Under the pieces are notes generated by a model, which was given only the letters and a program-made list of their open reading frames with translations, was not told where the DNA came from and did not search any database. Shown in pieces: positions 7,173 through 15,707 of a stretch of DNA of 64,000 nucleotides (the first letter of the stretch is position 1; each line of letters opens with the position of its first letter). The stretch spans positions 372,001 through 436,000 of the forward strand of contig NZ_JAGDZB010000001.1 in NCBI RefSeq assembly GCF_049116215.1, given 5' to 3'. The stretch is from Shimia sp049116215. Its GTDB lineage: Bacteria; Pseudomonadota; Alphaproteobacteria; Rhodobacterales; Rhodobacteraceae. Both the position numbers and the translations under genes were made by a program.

Positions 7173-9437
7173 TTAGTGGGCTGTGTCTTGCTTCTCGACG
7201 GTGAAGAAGAAATCTTCCGGCAAGTCGCGTTCCACCACCCAATCGGGGATGACTTCGGGGCCGGCAAGGAAGACGTTGGCGCCAAAATGCGGATGCAAGC
7301 GTGCCAGCCGCTCTTGTCGTGCGCTGGTCAGATCGTCATAGAACTTGCTGTAGTTGGACGTTTCTTTCAGCGCATCGATTTTGGCGCGGTGGCGATCCAC
7401 CGAAAACGCATGCGCCTCTGCAATCTCGGGGTCCGACAACAGCCGATCCATCTCCGCCTGCATCGCCGGGATCATGCGCTGGATCGACGTCTCTTCCTCG
7501 GTATTGTTGTTCATCCGGAACCAATAGGCCATGCCCTGATCACGATCGACGTGGTTCACGCGACCCCGGTCCCGCTTCACCAAAAAGCTCTCAGCTGAGC
7601 GCACGGCGTAGTGGTTGAGCTGCACGAGGTCGTAGCCGATGGTGTCCGTTGTGGAGCGCCACGCGTTGCGGAACATGTCTTTTGGCAGGTTCTGCCCAGA
7701 TCCATTCACCCAATTGATATGCGACCAAAGCTGCGGATTGAGGCCTTTGGGCCGGTGCACGCCCAACTTTTTGAACAGGCCGATGTTGCGATAGAGTGTC
7801 TTAAACCCCCAAGCTTGGTGCGGTTTGCGGGTCATTTCACGAGCACAGCGGGTGAATTGCGCCATCAAAGGTTCGTCCGCGTATTCATGCACATCCGAAT
7901 TGCCAAACAGCCGCCAGGTGCAGGAAATCAAATTGGCGTCGCCCACCGCCTCAAATAGCGCCGGCAGCGTGCCGTCCCCGACCTTTACATTGATGAACTC
8001 GTCCACATCCATGGAAATCACCCAATCGGCATTTAGGATGATTTCTTCTTTCTCACCGGCCTGCAACGCGGCGTGTTGCGGCTTCAAATTGGTGCCTTTG
8101 AACGGATTGTCTCGGTGCTGCACAAAGCCCTTTTCTTGCAGCAAATCCAAAAAGGTATCCGTTCCGTCGTTGCAGTCATTGGTGTAGACCAGCACGTCTT
8201 TCACACCAATGGCGCGATGGTAAGCCAGCCATTCGAGAATAAACGGACCTTCGTTTTTCATGCAGGTGATGATCGCCACATCGTTGTCCACCGGGTTCAC
8301 CTTTGGGACGGCAATTTCCGGCATGCGGATCGGCTTGTGATCAAACTTCTTCTTGGAGAGCTTGATCAAATCGGTCTCTTCAATGAGCGAGGTTTTGGGC
8401 ACAATTTGGCCGGCCGAGTCGGTGGGGTGGCGCAAGCCCATACAGCGGTAGAATTTCACCCATTCGTCCGGCTCAGGCCGGGCCGCCACCACACGGACCA
8501 GCCGCCACACCACATCGGGGCCGGTTTTCTGCGGCGCCACGACCCAGCGCCGGCGCATTTTGGTGGCATCAAACTGAACGCAGATATGATCGCCATGGCT
8601 GACCTCGTCATCATTGCGCACCCGCCACGGGTAGCAATGCTGCCCCACCAGCATCACCACACCTGCTGATGACTCTACCGCCATGTCAAAAATGGTCCGG
8701 CCTTTGGTGGCTTTGCCTTTGGTGTGCGTGACCAGATCGGAGATATCGAGCAAGGCCACAGCGCGCGCAGTGTTGAGCCAGCGGTAGCGGATCATTTCGA
8801 TCAGTTGTAACTCCGCCAATGGTGAGTCCCACGGCGAAGGCGGCGGGATGTCCATCCGATCTTTGCCTGGCGCGTCAGGCGCATTGAAGGGATGGGCTTC
8901 TGCCGGCAGATCCGGCGCTCCAAGCGGCGCATCAACACGCAGCACCATGACCTGTTTCAGGCCTTTGATCGACGCAATCCCTGCTTCGAGCTCAACCAAA
9001 TAGGTCGTATTTGTCCCCGGCCTGGCCCGATCCAGGATCACCACCCCTTGCAAATTGTGGTCCTGCGCGTGGTAGGCCAACCAATCCAGAGTGGATCGCG
9101 CAGTCTCCCCATTGCGCACTGCCAACATCACGTTAAGCGTCGCAAACACGTCCAATTCTTGCGGTTGCACAGGGAGGGATTGCGCCTCATCATTCACCAG
9201 AAGGACAGGCGCATCCTCTGAATGGGCCAACTTCAAAATGAGCCCATCACTCACGCTCCGTTGATCCAGGATCTCAGTGCCAAGGCCTGCTTTTACGTCA
9301 TCTTTGCCAAGACCGGTCTTAAAAAAGGCGAGGCTTTCAAACGTATTAGACGACCCTAACGCCACACAGCTTAACACCATGCCCCCAGACACATCTGTTG
9401 GAGTCAGTTCACGATAGTGAAACGCCGCTTTGCCCAT
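7173..9437 (-). CDS. Large GT2/GT92-type glycosyltransferase with an internal duplication
   Basis: 754 residues. The C-terminal half (about 385-740) is a GT-A glycosyltransferase of the GT92-like group: VAIITCMKNEGPFILEWLAYH, VLVYTNDCNDGTD, and the metal motif D477-V-D479-E-F. A conserved NWVNGSGQNLP...LVQLNHYAVRSAESFLVKRDRG segment follows. The N-terminal half contains an eroded copy of the same pattern (LAVRNGET...LDWLAYHAQ...GVVILDRARPGTNT, then LLDISDLV where DVDEF would be), probably catalytically dead. No signal peptide or membrane segment. The neighbour at 9479 is a single-domain paralogue. Acceptor and sugar are unknown. Confidence 0.88.
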   Translation of the reverse strand: MGKAAFHYRELTPTDVSGGMVLSCVALGSSNTFESLAFFKTGLGKDDVKAGLGTEILDQRSVSDGLILKLAHSEDAPVLLVNDEAQSLPVQPQELDVFATLNVMLAVRNGETARSTLDWLAYHAQDHNLQGVVILDRARPGTNTTYLVELEAGIASIKGLKQVMVLRVDAPLGAPDLPAEAHPFNAPDAPGKDRMDIPPPSPWDSPLAELQLIEMIRYRWLNTARAVALLDISDLVTHTKGKATKGRTIFDMAVESSAGVVMLVGQHCYPWRVRNDDEVSHGDHICVQFDATKMRRRWVVAPQKTGPDVVWRLVRVVAARPEPDEWVKFYRCMGLRHPTDSAGQIVPKTSLIEETDLIKLSKKKFDHKPIRMPEIAVPKVNPVDNDVAIITCMKNEGPFILEWLAYHRAIGVKDVLVYTNDCNDGTDTFLDLLQEKGFVQHRDNPFKGTNLKPQHAALQAGEKEEIILNADWVISMDVDEFINVKVGDGTLPALFEAVGDANLISCTWRLFGNSDVHEYADEPLMAQFTRCAREMTRKPHQAWGFKTLYRNIGLFKKLGVHRPKGLNPQLWSHINWVNGSGQNLPKDMFRNAWRSTTDTIGYDLVQLNHYAVRSAESFLVKRDRGRVNHVDRDQGMAYWFRMNNNTEEETSIQRMIPAMQAEMDRLLSDPEIAEAHAFSVDRHRAKIDALKETSNYSKFYDDLTSARQERLARLHPHFGANVFLAGPEVIPDWVVERDLPEDFFFTVEKQDTAH

Positions 9438-9478
9438 ACTCTGGCCCTTGTTTTGCGCTGCCTGCCCGCACGATTGTG

Positions 9479-10570
9479 TCAGGAATTCTTATAGTTGGCC
9501 TGTTGATACCACTTAACCAGCTCACGCTGCAAATCGCGAGACGGCACCTGACTGCTGCCAGCACATAAGACTTGCGACATCAACTCCTGTACTTCCGGTT
9601 GCTGGACCAGGGCCTCAAACCGCTCTTGATGCCATTGCACGCCCAATGCGTGCGCCTCAGTAACGCCCTTGATAGCCCGCAATCGCTGCAGCTCTCGTTC
9701 TGTTGCGAGACGCATTTTGGCGATAGAGGTGTTTACCTCGGTGTTGAAATTGCGTTCCACCCAATAGGCGAGATCGATTTTTTTGGTGGCGCGATTGGGC
9801 AGTCCCCTGTCGCGCTTCACCGCAAAAGCCGCCGCAGAGCGCACCGCGTAATGATTCAGTTCCACCAGATCGCGCGCCACTCCCATGTCGTAGAGCGACA
9901 GACGCTGTGGGTTTTGGGCCAAAAACGGATGTGTTGGATCACCGGAGCCATCAACGATATTGGGCAACCCCGCTTTCTCAGGATCTTTTTGTTTGGGGCG
10001 ATGCACCCCCAGTTGATTAAACGGCCCTTTGGCGCGGAACAGGGTTTTGAACAGGCTGGCCGCCACAGGATACTGCGCATCCGCCGGAATACAGCGTGTA
10101 AACTGTTCGGTTACCGGCGCATCCTCTATGGCGACGCGGTCATTGTTGCCAAAGAGCCGCCATGGCAGAACGATCGCGTCAGTCTTGGCTGGGACTTTGG
10201 CGATCAAATCCGTGAGCCGAAGGCCCGGCACGTGGATGTTCACAAACTCGTCGACATCGGTGACCATGATCCAATCAGCCGTTTTACGCAGAGGATGTTT
10301 CCAGGCTTGCCGCAGGGCTTGCCATTGAATGCTCTTATCCGGCTCCGGCACATGCGGCACATGCACCACCTCGCCGGCCTTCGCGAGCAAGGATAACATT
10401 TGATCGGTGCCATCGTCACAATCGTTGGAATAGATCAAAAAATCCGTCACCCCGGCAGCACGGTGATGGGCAAGCCACTCCGAAAGGTAGGGCGCTTCAT
10501 TTCGCACCGATGTGACGCTGAGTATGCGCAACGAACTGGCCTCAAACTTTGTTTGAACTGTGCATACCAC
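9479..10570 (-). CDS. GT92-like glycosyltransferase (single-domain paralogue)
   Basis: 363 residues. The first 130 residues carry the GT-A core: SVTSVRNEAPYLSEWLAHH, FLIYSNDCDDGTDQML and the metal motif in MVTDVDEFVNIH. The later LVELNHYAVRSAAAFAVKRDRG segment matches the same part of the 7173-9437 protein almost residue for residue, so the two arose by duplication. It lies 41 nt upstream of that gene on the same strand and probably begins the minus-strand glycan operon. Cytosolic by sequence. The start is the ATG at 10568-10570 (complement), with a GTG also possible nearby. Confidence 0.88.
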   Translation of the reverse strand: MVCTVQTKFEASSLRILSVTSVRNEAPYLSEWLAHHRAAGVTDFLIYSNDCDDGTDQMLSLLAKAGEVVHVPHVPEPDKSIQWQALRQAWKHPLRKTADWIMVTDVDEFVNIHVPGLRLTDLIAKVPAKTDAIVLPWRLFGNNDRVAIEDAPVTEQFTRCIPADAQYPVAASLFKTLFRAKGPFNQLGVHRPKQKDPEKAGLPNIVDGSGDPTHPFLAQNPQRLSLYDMGVARDLVELNHYAVRSAAAFAVKRDRGLPNRATKKIDLAYWVERNFNTEVNTSIAKMRLATERELQRLRAIKGVTEAHALGVQWHQERFEALVQQPEVQELMSQVLCAGSSQVPSRDLQRELVKWYQQANYKNS

Positions 10571-10593
10571 AGCGCGTAGGCAGGGCTAAACCG

Positions 10594-10616
10594 ATCTTAG
10601 GAAAAACATCTTAGGA
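10594..10616. repeat. Tandem 9-bp direct repeat in a divergent promoter
   Basis: ATCTTAGGA occurs at 10594-10602 and again at 10608-10616, a 14-bp period. It lies between the divergent starts of the glycosyltransferase (10570) and the solute-binding protein (10730). The arrangement resembles a direct-repeat regulator site, but no regulator is known for it. Confidence 0.4.
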
Positions 10617-10729
10617 TGAGTCTTGCCGGAAACACCTGTCAGATCACAGGCTTATGTCTTGCCCCCGCGCTGAAGCCAGTGAAGAATGACCTGAGCCCCC
10701 TGCGATCTCAGACCGCCAAAGAGGACGCC

Positions 10730-12391
10730 ATGACCTTTACCAAACGCACCGGACGCCCATTGCCCGCCAGCCTGCACCACCACGCAAATTCAGTGCGACA
10801 AGGCACCGTGGACCGGCGGGAGTTTTTGGCTCTGGCCAGCGCGTTTGGGGCCAGCACCGCCACGGCCTATGGAATGTTGGGATTGTCCAATCCAGCTGCT
10901 GCTCAAACAGCGCCAAAACACGGCGGCACAGTGCGCATTCAGCAAGAGGTGCGCGCGCTCAAAGACCCGCGCCTGTTTGACTGGCCGCAGATCGCGAACT
11001 TTACACGTGGGTGGCTGGAAACACTGATCTCCTACGAAAGTGACGGCACGTTCAAGCCTGCGCTTTTGGAAAGTTGGGAAATTTCTGACGACGCCAAAAC
11101 CTACACGCTCTTTGTGCGCAAGGACGTGACTTGGAACAACGGCACCGCCTTCACCGCAGAAGACGTGGCCAGCAATATTCGGGGGTGGTGTGACAGGGAC
11201 ACGGCCGGCAATTCCATGGCCGGGCGCTTTGCAACGCTGATTGATGCAGACACCAATCAAGCGATCGACGGCGCGATTGAGGTGCTGGATGCGTATACGG
11301 TGCGGCTCAATCTACCCAAACCTGACATTTCCCTGATCCCCGGCATGGCGGATTACCCCGCCGCAATAGTGCCCGAAAATTTTGACGCGAAAACAATGTT
11401 GGAAAACCCTGTAGGAACGGGGCCTTACCTTCCGGAAACGCTGATACCAGGGGAGCGTGGTATCCTTGTGCGCAACCCGTCGCACAGTTGGTGGAACGCC
11501 AAAAACGCCGCTTGGATGGACCGGATCGAGTTTCTCGATTTTGGCACCGACCCGGCGGCCTGGGCCCGTGCCGCGCGAGACGGGATGATTGACATGACGT
11601 ATTCGGTGGATGGGGAGTACGCTGACCTGATTGCCAGTTTTGACGGCTGGACCAAACATGATGTGATCTCCATGGCCACCGTTGTCGTGCGCCCCAACCA
11701 GATGGCCGACGTGGGCGGCATGAAGCCTTATGCAGACTTGCGGGTGCGGCAGGCGGTCATGAAAGCGGTCGACAACTCGATCTTACTGGAACTCGGCAAC
11801 GATGGCCGTGGCGAAGTGGCACAAAACCACCACATCGGACCAGCGCATCCGGAGTATTCTGACATCGGCCACTCCGACCATGATCCGGCGGGCGCAAAAG
11901 CACTGCTAAAAGAGGTTGGCGCCGAAAATTTTGAGATGGAAATACACACCATCGACGACGCCTGGCGGAAAAACACCACGGACGCGGTGGTGGCGCAACT
12001 GCGTGATGCCGGCTTCAAAGCCAAAACGCGGGTTGTTCCGGGCAATATCTATTGGGAAAACTGGAACACATTTCCATTCAGCGCAACCGATTGGAACCAC
12101 CGTCCACTTGGGGTGCAAATCTGGGCCCTGGCTTATCGCAGTGGCGAAGCGTGGAACGAGTTTGGCTATGACAATCCGGAATTTGATGCGCTTCTGGATG
12201 AGGCTCTTGGCACGCTGGATATAGAGAAACGCCGCGCTTTGGTCGCACAGGGCGAGAAAATCCTGCAAGACGACGCGGTCACCATCCAGCCCTATTGGCG
12301 CGCATTGGCCAACCACACCGTGGACGGGTTGGAAGGCGGGGCGCATCACATCTCATTTGAGATCCGCCCCGCAGAGTTGCACTGGACCTGA
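10730..12391 (+). CDS. ABC transporter substrate-binding protein, family 5 (peptide/nickel type)
   Basis: Start ATG at 10730 with AAAGAGG 5 nt upstream; a longer in-frame version from 10616 has no such site. 553 residues. The N-terminal region carries a twin-arginine motif (DRREFLALASAFG) followed by a hydrophobic stretch and an AAA-type cleavage region near PAAAQTA, so it is probably exported folded by Tat. The remainder is a full DppA/OppA-type binding protein (SDDAKTYTLFVRKDVTWNNGTAFTAEDV, NPVGTGPYLPE, LRVRQAVMKAVD, NPEFDALLDEAL). No permease or ATPase gene is adjacent, so its transporter partner is elsewhere or it acts alone. Ligand unknown, most likely a peptide or peptide-like solute. 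Confidence 0.9.
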   Translation: MTFTKRTGRPLPASLHHHANSVRQGTVDRREFLALASAFGASTATAYGMLGLSNPAAAQTAPKHGGTVRIQQEVRALKDPRLFDWPQIANFTRGWLETLISYESDGTFKPALLESWEISDDAKTYTLFVRKDVTWNNGTAFTAEDVASNIRGWCDRDTAGNSMAGRFATLIDADTNQAIDGAIEVLDAYTVRLNLPKPDISLIPGMADYPAAIVPENFDAKTMLENPVGTGPYLPETLIPGERGILVRNPSHSWWNAKNAAWMDRIEFLDFGTDPAAWARAARDGMIDMTYSVDGEYADLIASFDGWTKHDVISMATVVVRPNQMADVGGMKPYADLRVRQAVMKAVDNSILLELGNDGRGEVAQNHHIGPAHPEYSDIGHSDHDPAGAKALLKEVGAENFEMEIHTIDDAWRKNTTDAVVAQLRDAGFKAKTRVVPGNIYWENWNTFPFSATDWNHRPLGVQIWALAYRSGEAWNEFGYDNPEFDALLDEALGTLDIEKRRALVAQGEKILQDDAVTIQPYWRALANHTVDGLEGGAHHISFEIRPAELHWT

Positions 12392-12395
12392 TGTT

Positions 12396-13493
12396 TTAGT
12401 GGGACAGGCAGGCCTCAAACTGGTTGGCCAACGTCTGAATCAGGTCCACATAATCTGGCGTTTCCTGCTTGGCACCAGTTGGGTCCAACTCTTCGGAATG
12501 CAGATCCAACCCATCGCTGATTGCGGTCACGATATCATCGTTGAACTGCGGCTCGGTGAAGACGCAGGTGATGTTGTTGTCGGTCAAAACATCCTGGATG
12601 CCCTTTAGACGCGCAGCACTTGGGGACGCCCCGTCGCCATTGAGGAAAGCCCCGGAGGCGGCCAGATCAAAGCGGGTTTCGAAATACTGATAAGCATCAT
12701 GGAACACCACAAAGCCTTTGCCTTGCAGCGGCGCCAGTTGTTCCGAGATGGACGCTGTTAGCGCAGCCAGTTCCGCGTCCAAATCCGCGGCATTGGCTCG
12801 ATACGCAGCCGCGTTGTCCGGGTCGATTTCTGACAGTTTCAACGCAATTGCATTTGCCCAGAAACGCGCATTTTCAGGGTCGAGCCACGCGTGCGGGTCG
12901 ACCCCTTCGTGGCTGTGGCCATCATGGGAGCCGTGCTCTCCCTCACCTTCGTGATGGTCGTCGTGGCTGTCATTGTGATCCGCATGATCTTCACCTTCAT
13001 GCGCATCATGATCCGCGTGATCTTCATGATCCTTTTGGGCATGGTCGTCATGCTCTTCGTGGTCATCATGGTCAGTATGCTCGTCGTGATGGTCATCACC
13101 GTGATCATGATGGTCTTTGCCGCCTAATGACATCTCCAGGAAGGCCTCACTTTCGCGGAATTCGAGCTCGCGGGTGCCGTTCAAGTGCAACAGCTCCAGC
13201 GTCTCAGCTCCGGACGCCAACGACGCTAAGGAATCCTCCAGCATCGGGGTCAACTCAGCACCAACCCAAACCACCAGATCGGCGTTTTGCAAGGCGCGTG
13301 CCTCTGACGGGCGCATGGCGTAGTCATGCGGCGACACATTGGCCGGCAGAAGCTGCTTTGAGCTGCCCACACCGTCCATAACTTTTGCAACAAGCGCTTG
13401 AATCGGCGCGATATCTGTCACGACCTTTGGCACGTCCGCCTGTGCAGAAAGTGCTACAAGAGAGGTCGCTATGGCCGCGCAGGTGATTCGCAT
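12396..13493 (-). CDS. znuA: High-affinity zinc ABC transporter, periplasmic binding protein
   Basis: 365 residues with a signal peptide (1-19). It captures Zn2+ in the periplasm for ZnuBC. Family motifs: VVTDIAPIQALVAKVMDG, SPHDYAMRPS (first His ligand), DPHAWLDPENARFWA (second His) and VFHDAYQYFE (third His). Between about residues 126 and 201 lies an exceptionally His/Asp/Glu-rich loop with 23 histidines, the zinc-sensing or chaperoning loop of ZnuA. Divergent from zur-znuCB across a shared Zur-like operator, so expression should rise in zinc limitation. Converges on the solute-binding gene ending at 12391. Confidence 0.96.
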   Translation of the reverse strand: MRITCAAIATSLVALSAQADVPKVVTDIAPIQALVAKVMDGVGSSKQLLPANVSPHDYAMRPSEARALQNADLVVWVGAELTPMLEDSLASLASGAETLELLHLNGTRELEFRESEAFLEMSLGGKDHHDHGDDHHDEHTDHDDHEEHDDHAQKDHEDHADHDAHEGEDHADHNDSHDDHHEGEGEHGSHDGHSHEGVDPHAWLDPENARFWANAIALKLSEIDPDNAAAYRANAADLDAELAALTASISEQLAPLQGKGFVVFHDAYQYFETRFDLAASGAFLNGDGASPSAARLKGIQDVLTDNNITCVFTEPQFNDDIVTAISDGLDLHSEELDPTGAKQETPDYVDLIQTLANQFEACLSH

Positions 13494-13538
13494 GAGGGTG
13501 TCCTCTGATTTGAAGATTTGCGCTGGCTCTATGCGAAA

Positions 13539-13553
13539 TGTTATACTATATCA
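13539..13553. promoter_or_regulatory. Predicted Zur operator shared by znuA and zur-znuCB
   Basis: TGTTATACTATATCA is a 7-1-7 near palindrome (one mismatch) matching the Zur box TGTTATAnTATAACA. It is the only such site in the 89-nt gap between the znuA start (13493, minus) and the zur start (13583, plus). It is placed to repress both directions when zinc is sufficient. Confidence 0.75.
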
Positions 13554-13582
13554 AGGCATCCTTTTGGGAGTGGAGCGACATC

Positions 13583-14065
13583 ATGCAAACCGTGGGCTTT
13601 GGACAGCACGATCATTCAGCCTGCATGGGCGGCGGTATGAAGGCTGCCGAAGACGCCTGTGCTGCGCAGGGCTTGCGTCTCACCAAAGGGCGGCGGCGGG
13701 TGCTGGAAATCCTGCTGCAAGAGCACCGCGCCATGGGGGCCTATGATATCCTCGGCTTGTTGTCGGACGAAGGATTCGCCTCGCAACCGCCTGTTGTCTA
13801 CCGCGCGCTGGATTTCCTTGTTGCTAACGGCTTTGCCCACAAGATCCAAAAGCTCAACGCCTATATTGCCTGCGCCCACCCTGGAGATTCTCACACGCCT
13901 GTTTTCTTGATTTGTCGCGGCTGTGAAACAGTGGCGGAAACCGCCGCGCCTTTGCAATCCACGCTGGGCGAAGTGGCGGACAAAATTGGGTTTAAGATCG
14001 AGACCACCATTGTTGAGGCAGAGGGCATGTGCCCGACATGCCAAGGCACGGAGAGCGCCGCATGA
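13583..14065 (+). CDS. zur: Zinc uptake regulator, Fur family
   Basis: 160 residues from ATG 13583; an upstream in-frame start at 13538 would lie inside the predicted operator and is rejected. The N-terminal region is His/Cys-containing (GQHDHSACMGG). It is followed by the Fur-type winged helix (LRLTKGRRRVLEILLQEHRAMGAYDIL...PPVVYRALDFLVANGFAHKI) and a C-terminal dimerisation domain with two structural-zinc CxxC motifs (CRGC and CPTC). Its ATGA overlap with znuC and the operator upstream mark it as the zinc sensor of this locus rather than an iron Fur. Confidence 0.93.
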   Translation: MQTVGFGQHDHSACMGGGMKAAEDACAAQGLRLTKGRRRVLEILLQEHRAMGAYDILGLLSDEGFASQPPVVYRALDFLVANGFAHKIQKLNAYIACAHPGDSHTPVFLICRGCETVAETAAPLQSTLGEVADKIGFKIETTIVEAEGMCPTCQGTESAA

Positions 14066-14820
14066 GGCTGGTCACCATCAACGGCCTGTCAGTCAAACAC
14101 GGCACGCACCAGGCATTGGAAAATGTCGCACTGACCATCGATAAGGGTGAGATTGTCACCATTGTTGGCCCCAATGGCAGCGGAAAATCGACACTGCTGC
14201 GCTGTATCATTGGCGCGATGACACCGGACAGCGGCACCATCCTAAAAGCGGCCGGTATGCGCGTTGGCTATGTGCCTCAGAAGCTGGCGATTGATGCTAC
14301 CATGCCGCTTACGGCGGCGCGGTTTTTGTCTTTGCCCAAACGACGCAGTGCGTCCCATATCCAAGAAGCATTGCAGCAAGTTGGCGCGGACGGACTGCAG
14401 GATCGCCCGATGGCCGGTCTGTCTGGTGGGCAGTTTCAGCGCGTGCTTTTGGCGCGGGCGCTGATGGACAAGCCGGATCTGCTCATTCTGGATGAGCCGA
14501 CCACCGGCTTGGACCAACCCGGCTCTGCCGATCTCTACACCCAAATCGAGCAAGTGCGCCAAGACACCGGTGCGGCTGTGCTGATGGTCAGCCACGAATT
14601 GCATGTGGTGATGAGTGCATCGGACCGTGTGGTCTGTCTCAATGGTCATGTCTGTTGTCACGGCACGCCGGAAATTGTCGCCTCAGCCCCGGAATATCGC
14701 GCGCTGTTTGGCACCGGCACTCATGGTGCGCTCGCGCTTTATCGCCACGAACATGACCACCACCATCACCACGATCATGACGACGCGCATGATTGCGGGC
14801 ACGACCACGGATCCCATTGA
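14062..14820 (+). CDS. znuC: Zinc ABC transporter ATP-binding protein
   Basis: 252 residues from ATG 14062, overlapping the zur stop by ATGA. Walker A GPNGSGKST, signature LSGGQFQRVLLARAL, Walker B LLILDEPTTGLD and the switch His in VSHELH are all present. The C terminus is unusual: the last 24 residues are mostly His and Asp (HEHDHHHHHDHDD and on), a probable cytoplasmic zinc-binding tail. Energises ZnuB for Zn2+ import. Confidence 0.95.
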   Translation: MRLVTINGLSVKHGTHQALENVALTIDKGEIVTIVGPNGSGKSTLLRCIIGAMTPDSGTILKAAGMRVGYVPQKLAIDATMPLTAARFLSLPKRRSASHIQEALQQVGADGLQDRPMAGLSGGQFQRVLLARALMDKPDLLILDEPTTGLDQPGSADLYTQIEQVRQDTGAAVLMVSHELHVVMSASDRVVCLNGHVCCHGTPEIVASAPEYRALFGTGTHGALALYRHEHDHHHHHDHDDAHDCGHDHGSH

Positions 14821-14821
14821 T

Positions 14822-15622
14822 ATGTTTGACGACTTCCTGATCCGCGCGCTGTTTGCCGGCGTCGGCGTGGCCTTGGCGGCAGCCCCTCTGGGCTGCTTTG
14901 TGGTGTGGCGCCGCATGGCCTATTTTGGCGACGCCACGGCGCATGCCGCGATCCTGGGGGTGGCGTTGTCATTGGGGTTTGGGGTGTCCATTTTCCTGGG
15001 CGCATTGGGGGTGGCTTTGGCGATGGCTGTGACCGTGTCCAACCTGTCTGAACGGGGCTATGGCGTCGATACCATTTTAGGCGTTTTGGCGCATTCGGCC
15101 TTGGCGTTTGGTCTTGTTGCCGTGTCGTTTTTACAAGGCGTGCGGCTGGATCTGAATTCCTATTTGTTTGGCGATATTCTGGCGGTCAGCAAAAGTGATT
15201 TGGTGGTGATCTGGTCTGGAGCCGTCTTGGTCTTCGGGTTGATGATTTGGCGCTGGCAGGCGCTTTTGACCGCCACTGTGAACCGCGGACTGGCCTATGC
15301 CAGCGGGATCAATCCCAAGCGAGAACAACAACTTATGACCCTTGGCCTCGCCATTGTGGTGGCTGTGGCAATCAAGGTTGTCGGCGCATTGTTGATTGTG
15401 GCGATGCTGATCATTCCAGCAGCCGCGGCGCGCGCAGTGGCGCGTTCTCCGGAGGCGATGGCCTTTGGGGCAGCAGGCATTGGGGCGCTGGCCGCAGTGG
15501 GTGGATTGGGCCTGTCTTACCAGATGGACACACCTGCCGGACCATCGATTGTATGTGCGGCGGCGGTGCTGTTTTTGACGCTCAATCTGGTGGCGCGGGT
15601 GGTTCTGAGAAGCGCCCGTTAA
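14822..15622 (+). CDS. znuB: Zinc ABC transporter permease
   Basis: 266 residues beginning one base after the znuC stop. Seven to eight hydrophobic segments. ABC-3 family motifs include PLGCFVVWRRMAYFGDATAHAAILGVAL near the N terminus, LGVLAHSALAFGLV in the middle and VGALLIVAMLIIPAAAARAVARSPEAM toward the C terminus. Inner-membrane channel of the ZnuABC importer. Last gene of the zur-znuC-znuB operon; no strong terminator is visible in the 85-nt gap to the convergent gene. Confidence 0.95.
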   Translation: MFDDFLIRALFAGVGVALAAAPLGCFVVWRRMAYFGDATAHAAILGVALSLGFGVSIFLGALGVALAMAVTVSNLSERGYGVDTILGVLAHSALAFGLVAVSFLQGVRLDLNSYLFGDILAVSKSDLVVIWSGAVLVFGLMIWRWQALLTATVNRGLAYASGINPKREQQLMTLGLAIVVAVAIKVVGALLIVAMLIIPAAAARAVARSPEAMAFGAAGIGALAAVGGLGLSYQMDTPAGPSIVCAAAVLFLTLNLVARVVLRSAR

Positions 15623-15707
15623 CTGACCAAAATCCACGTCGGTATTGCGTCGGTATCACGGCTGTTTTGCGGAGGTGCGTATTTTTGCACACTCGCGCTG
15701 TTAACCT

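Noticed and set aside
6393..7598. A 401-codon plus-strand frame over two glycosyltransferases
   Set aside because: Antisense shadow of genes with clear DXD/DVD motifs; composition is Arg/His-rich without domains.
12891..13127. A plus-strand frame that looks like a very hydrophobic membrane protein
   Set aside because: It is the antisense of the histidine codons (CAT/CAC) in the ZnuA loop, which read as Val/Met/Ile on the other strand. Pure codon artefact.
15682..15698. GTGC...GCAC with a T-rich loop as a terminator after znuB
   Set aside because: Four-bp stem with the T-run inside the loop; not a credible intrinsic terminator.
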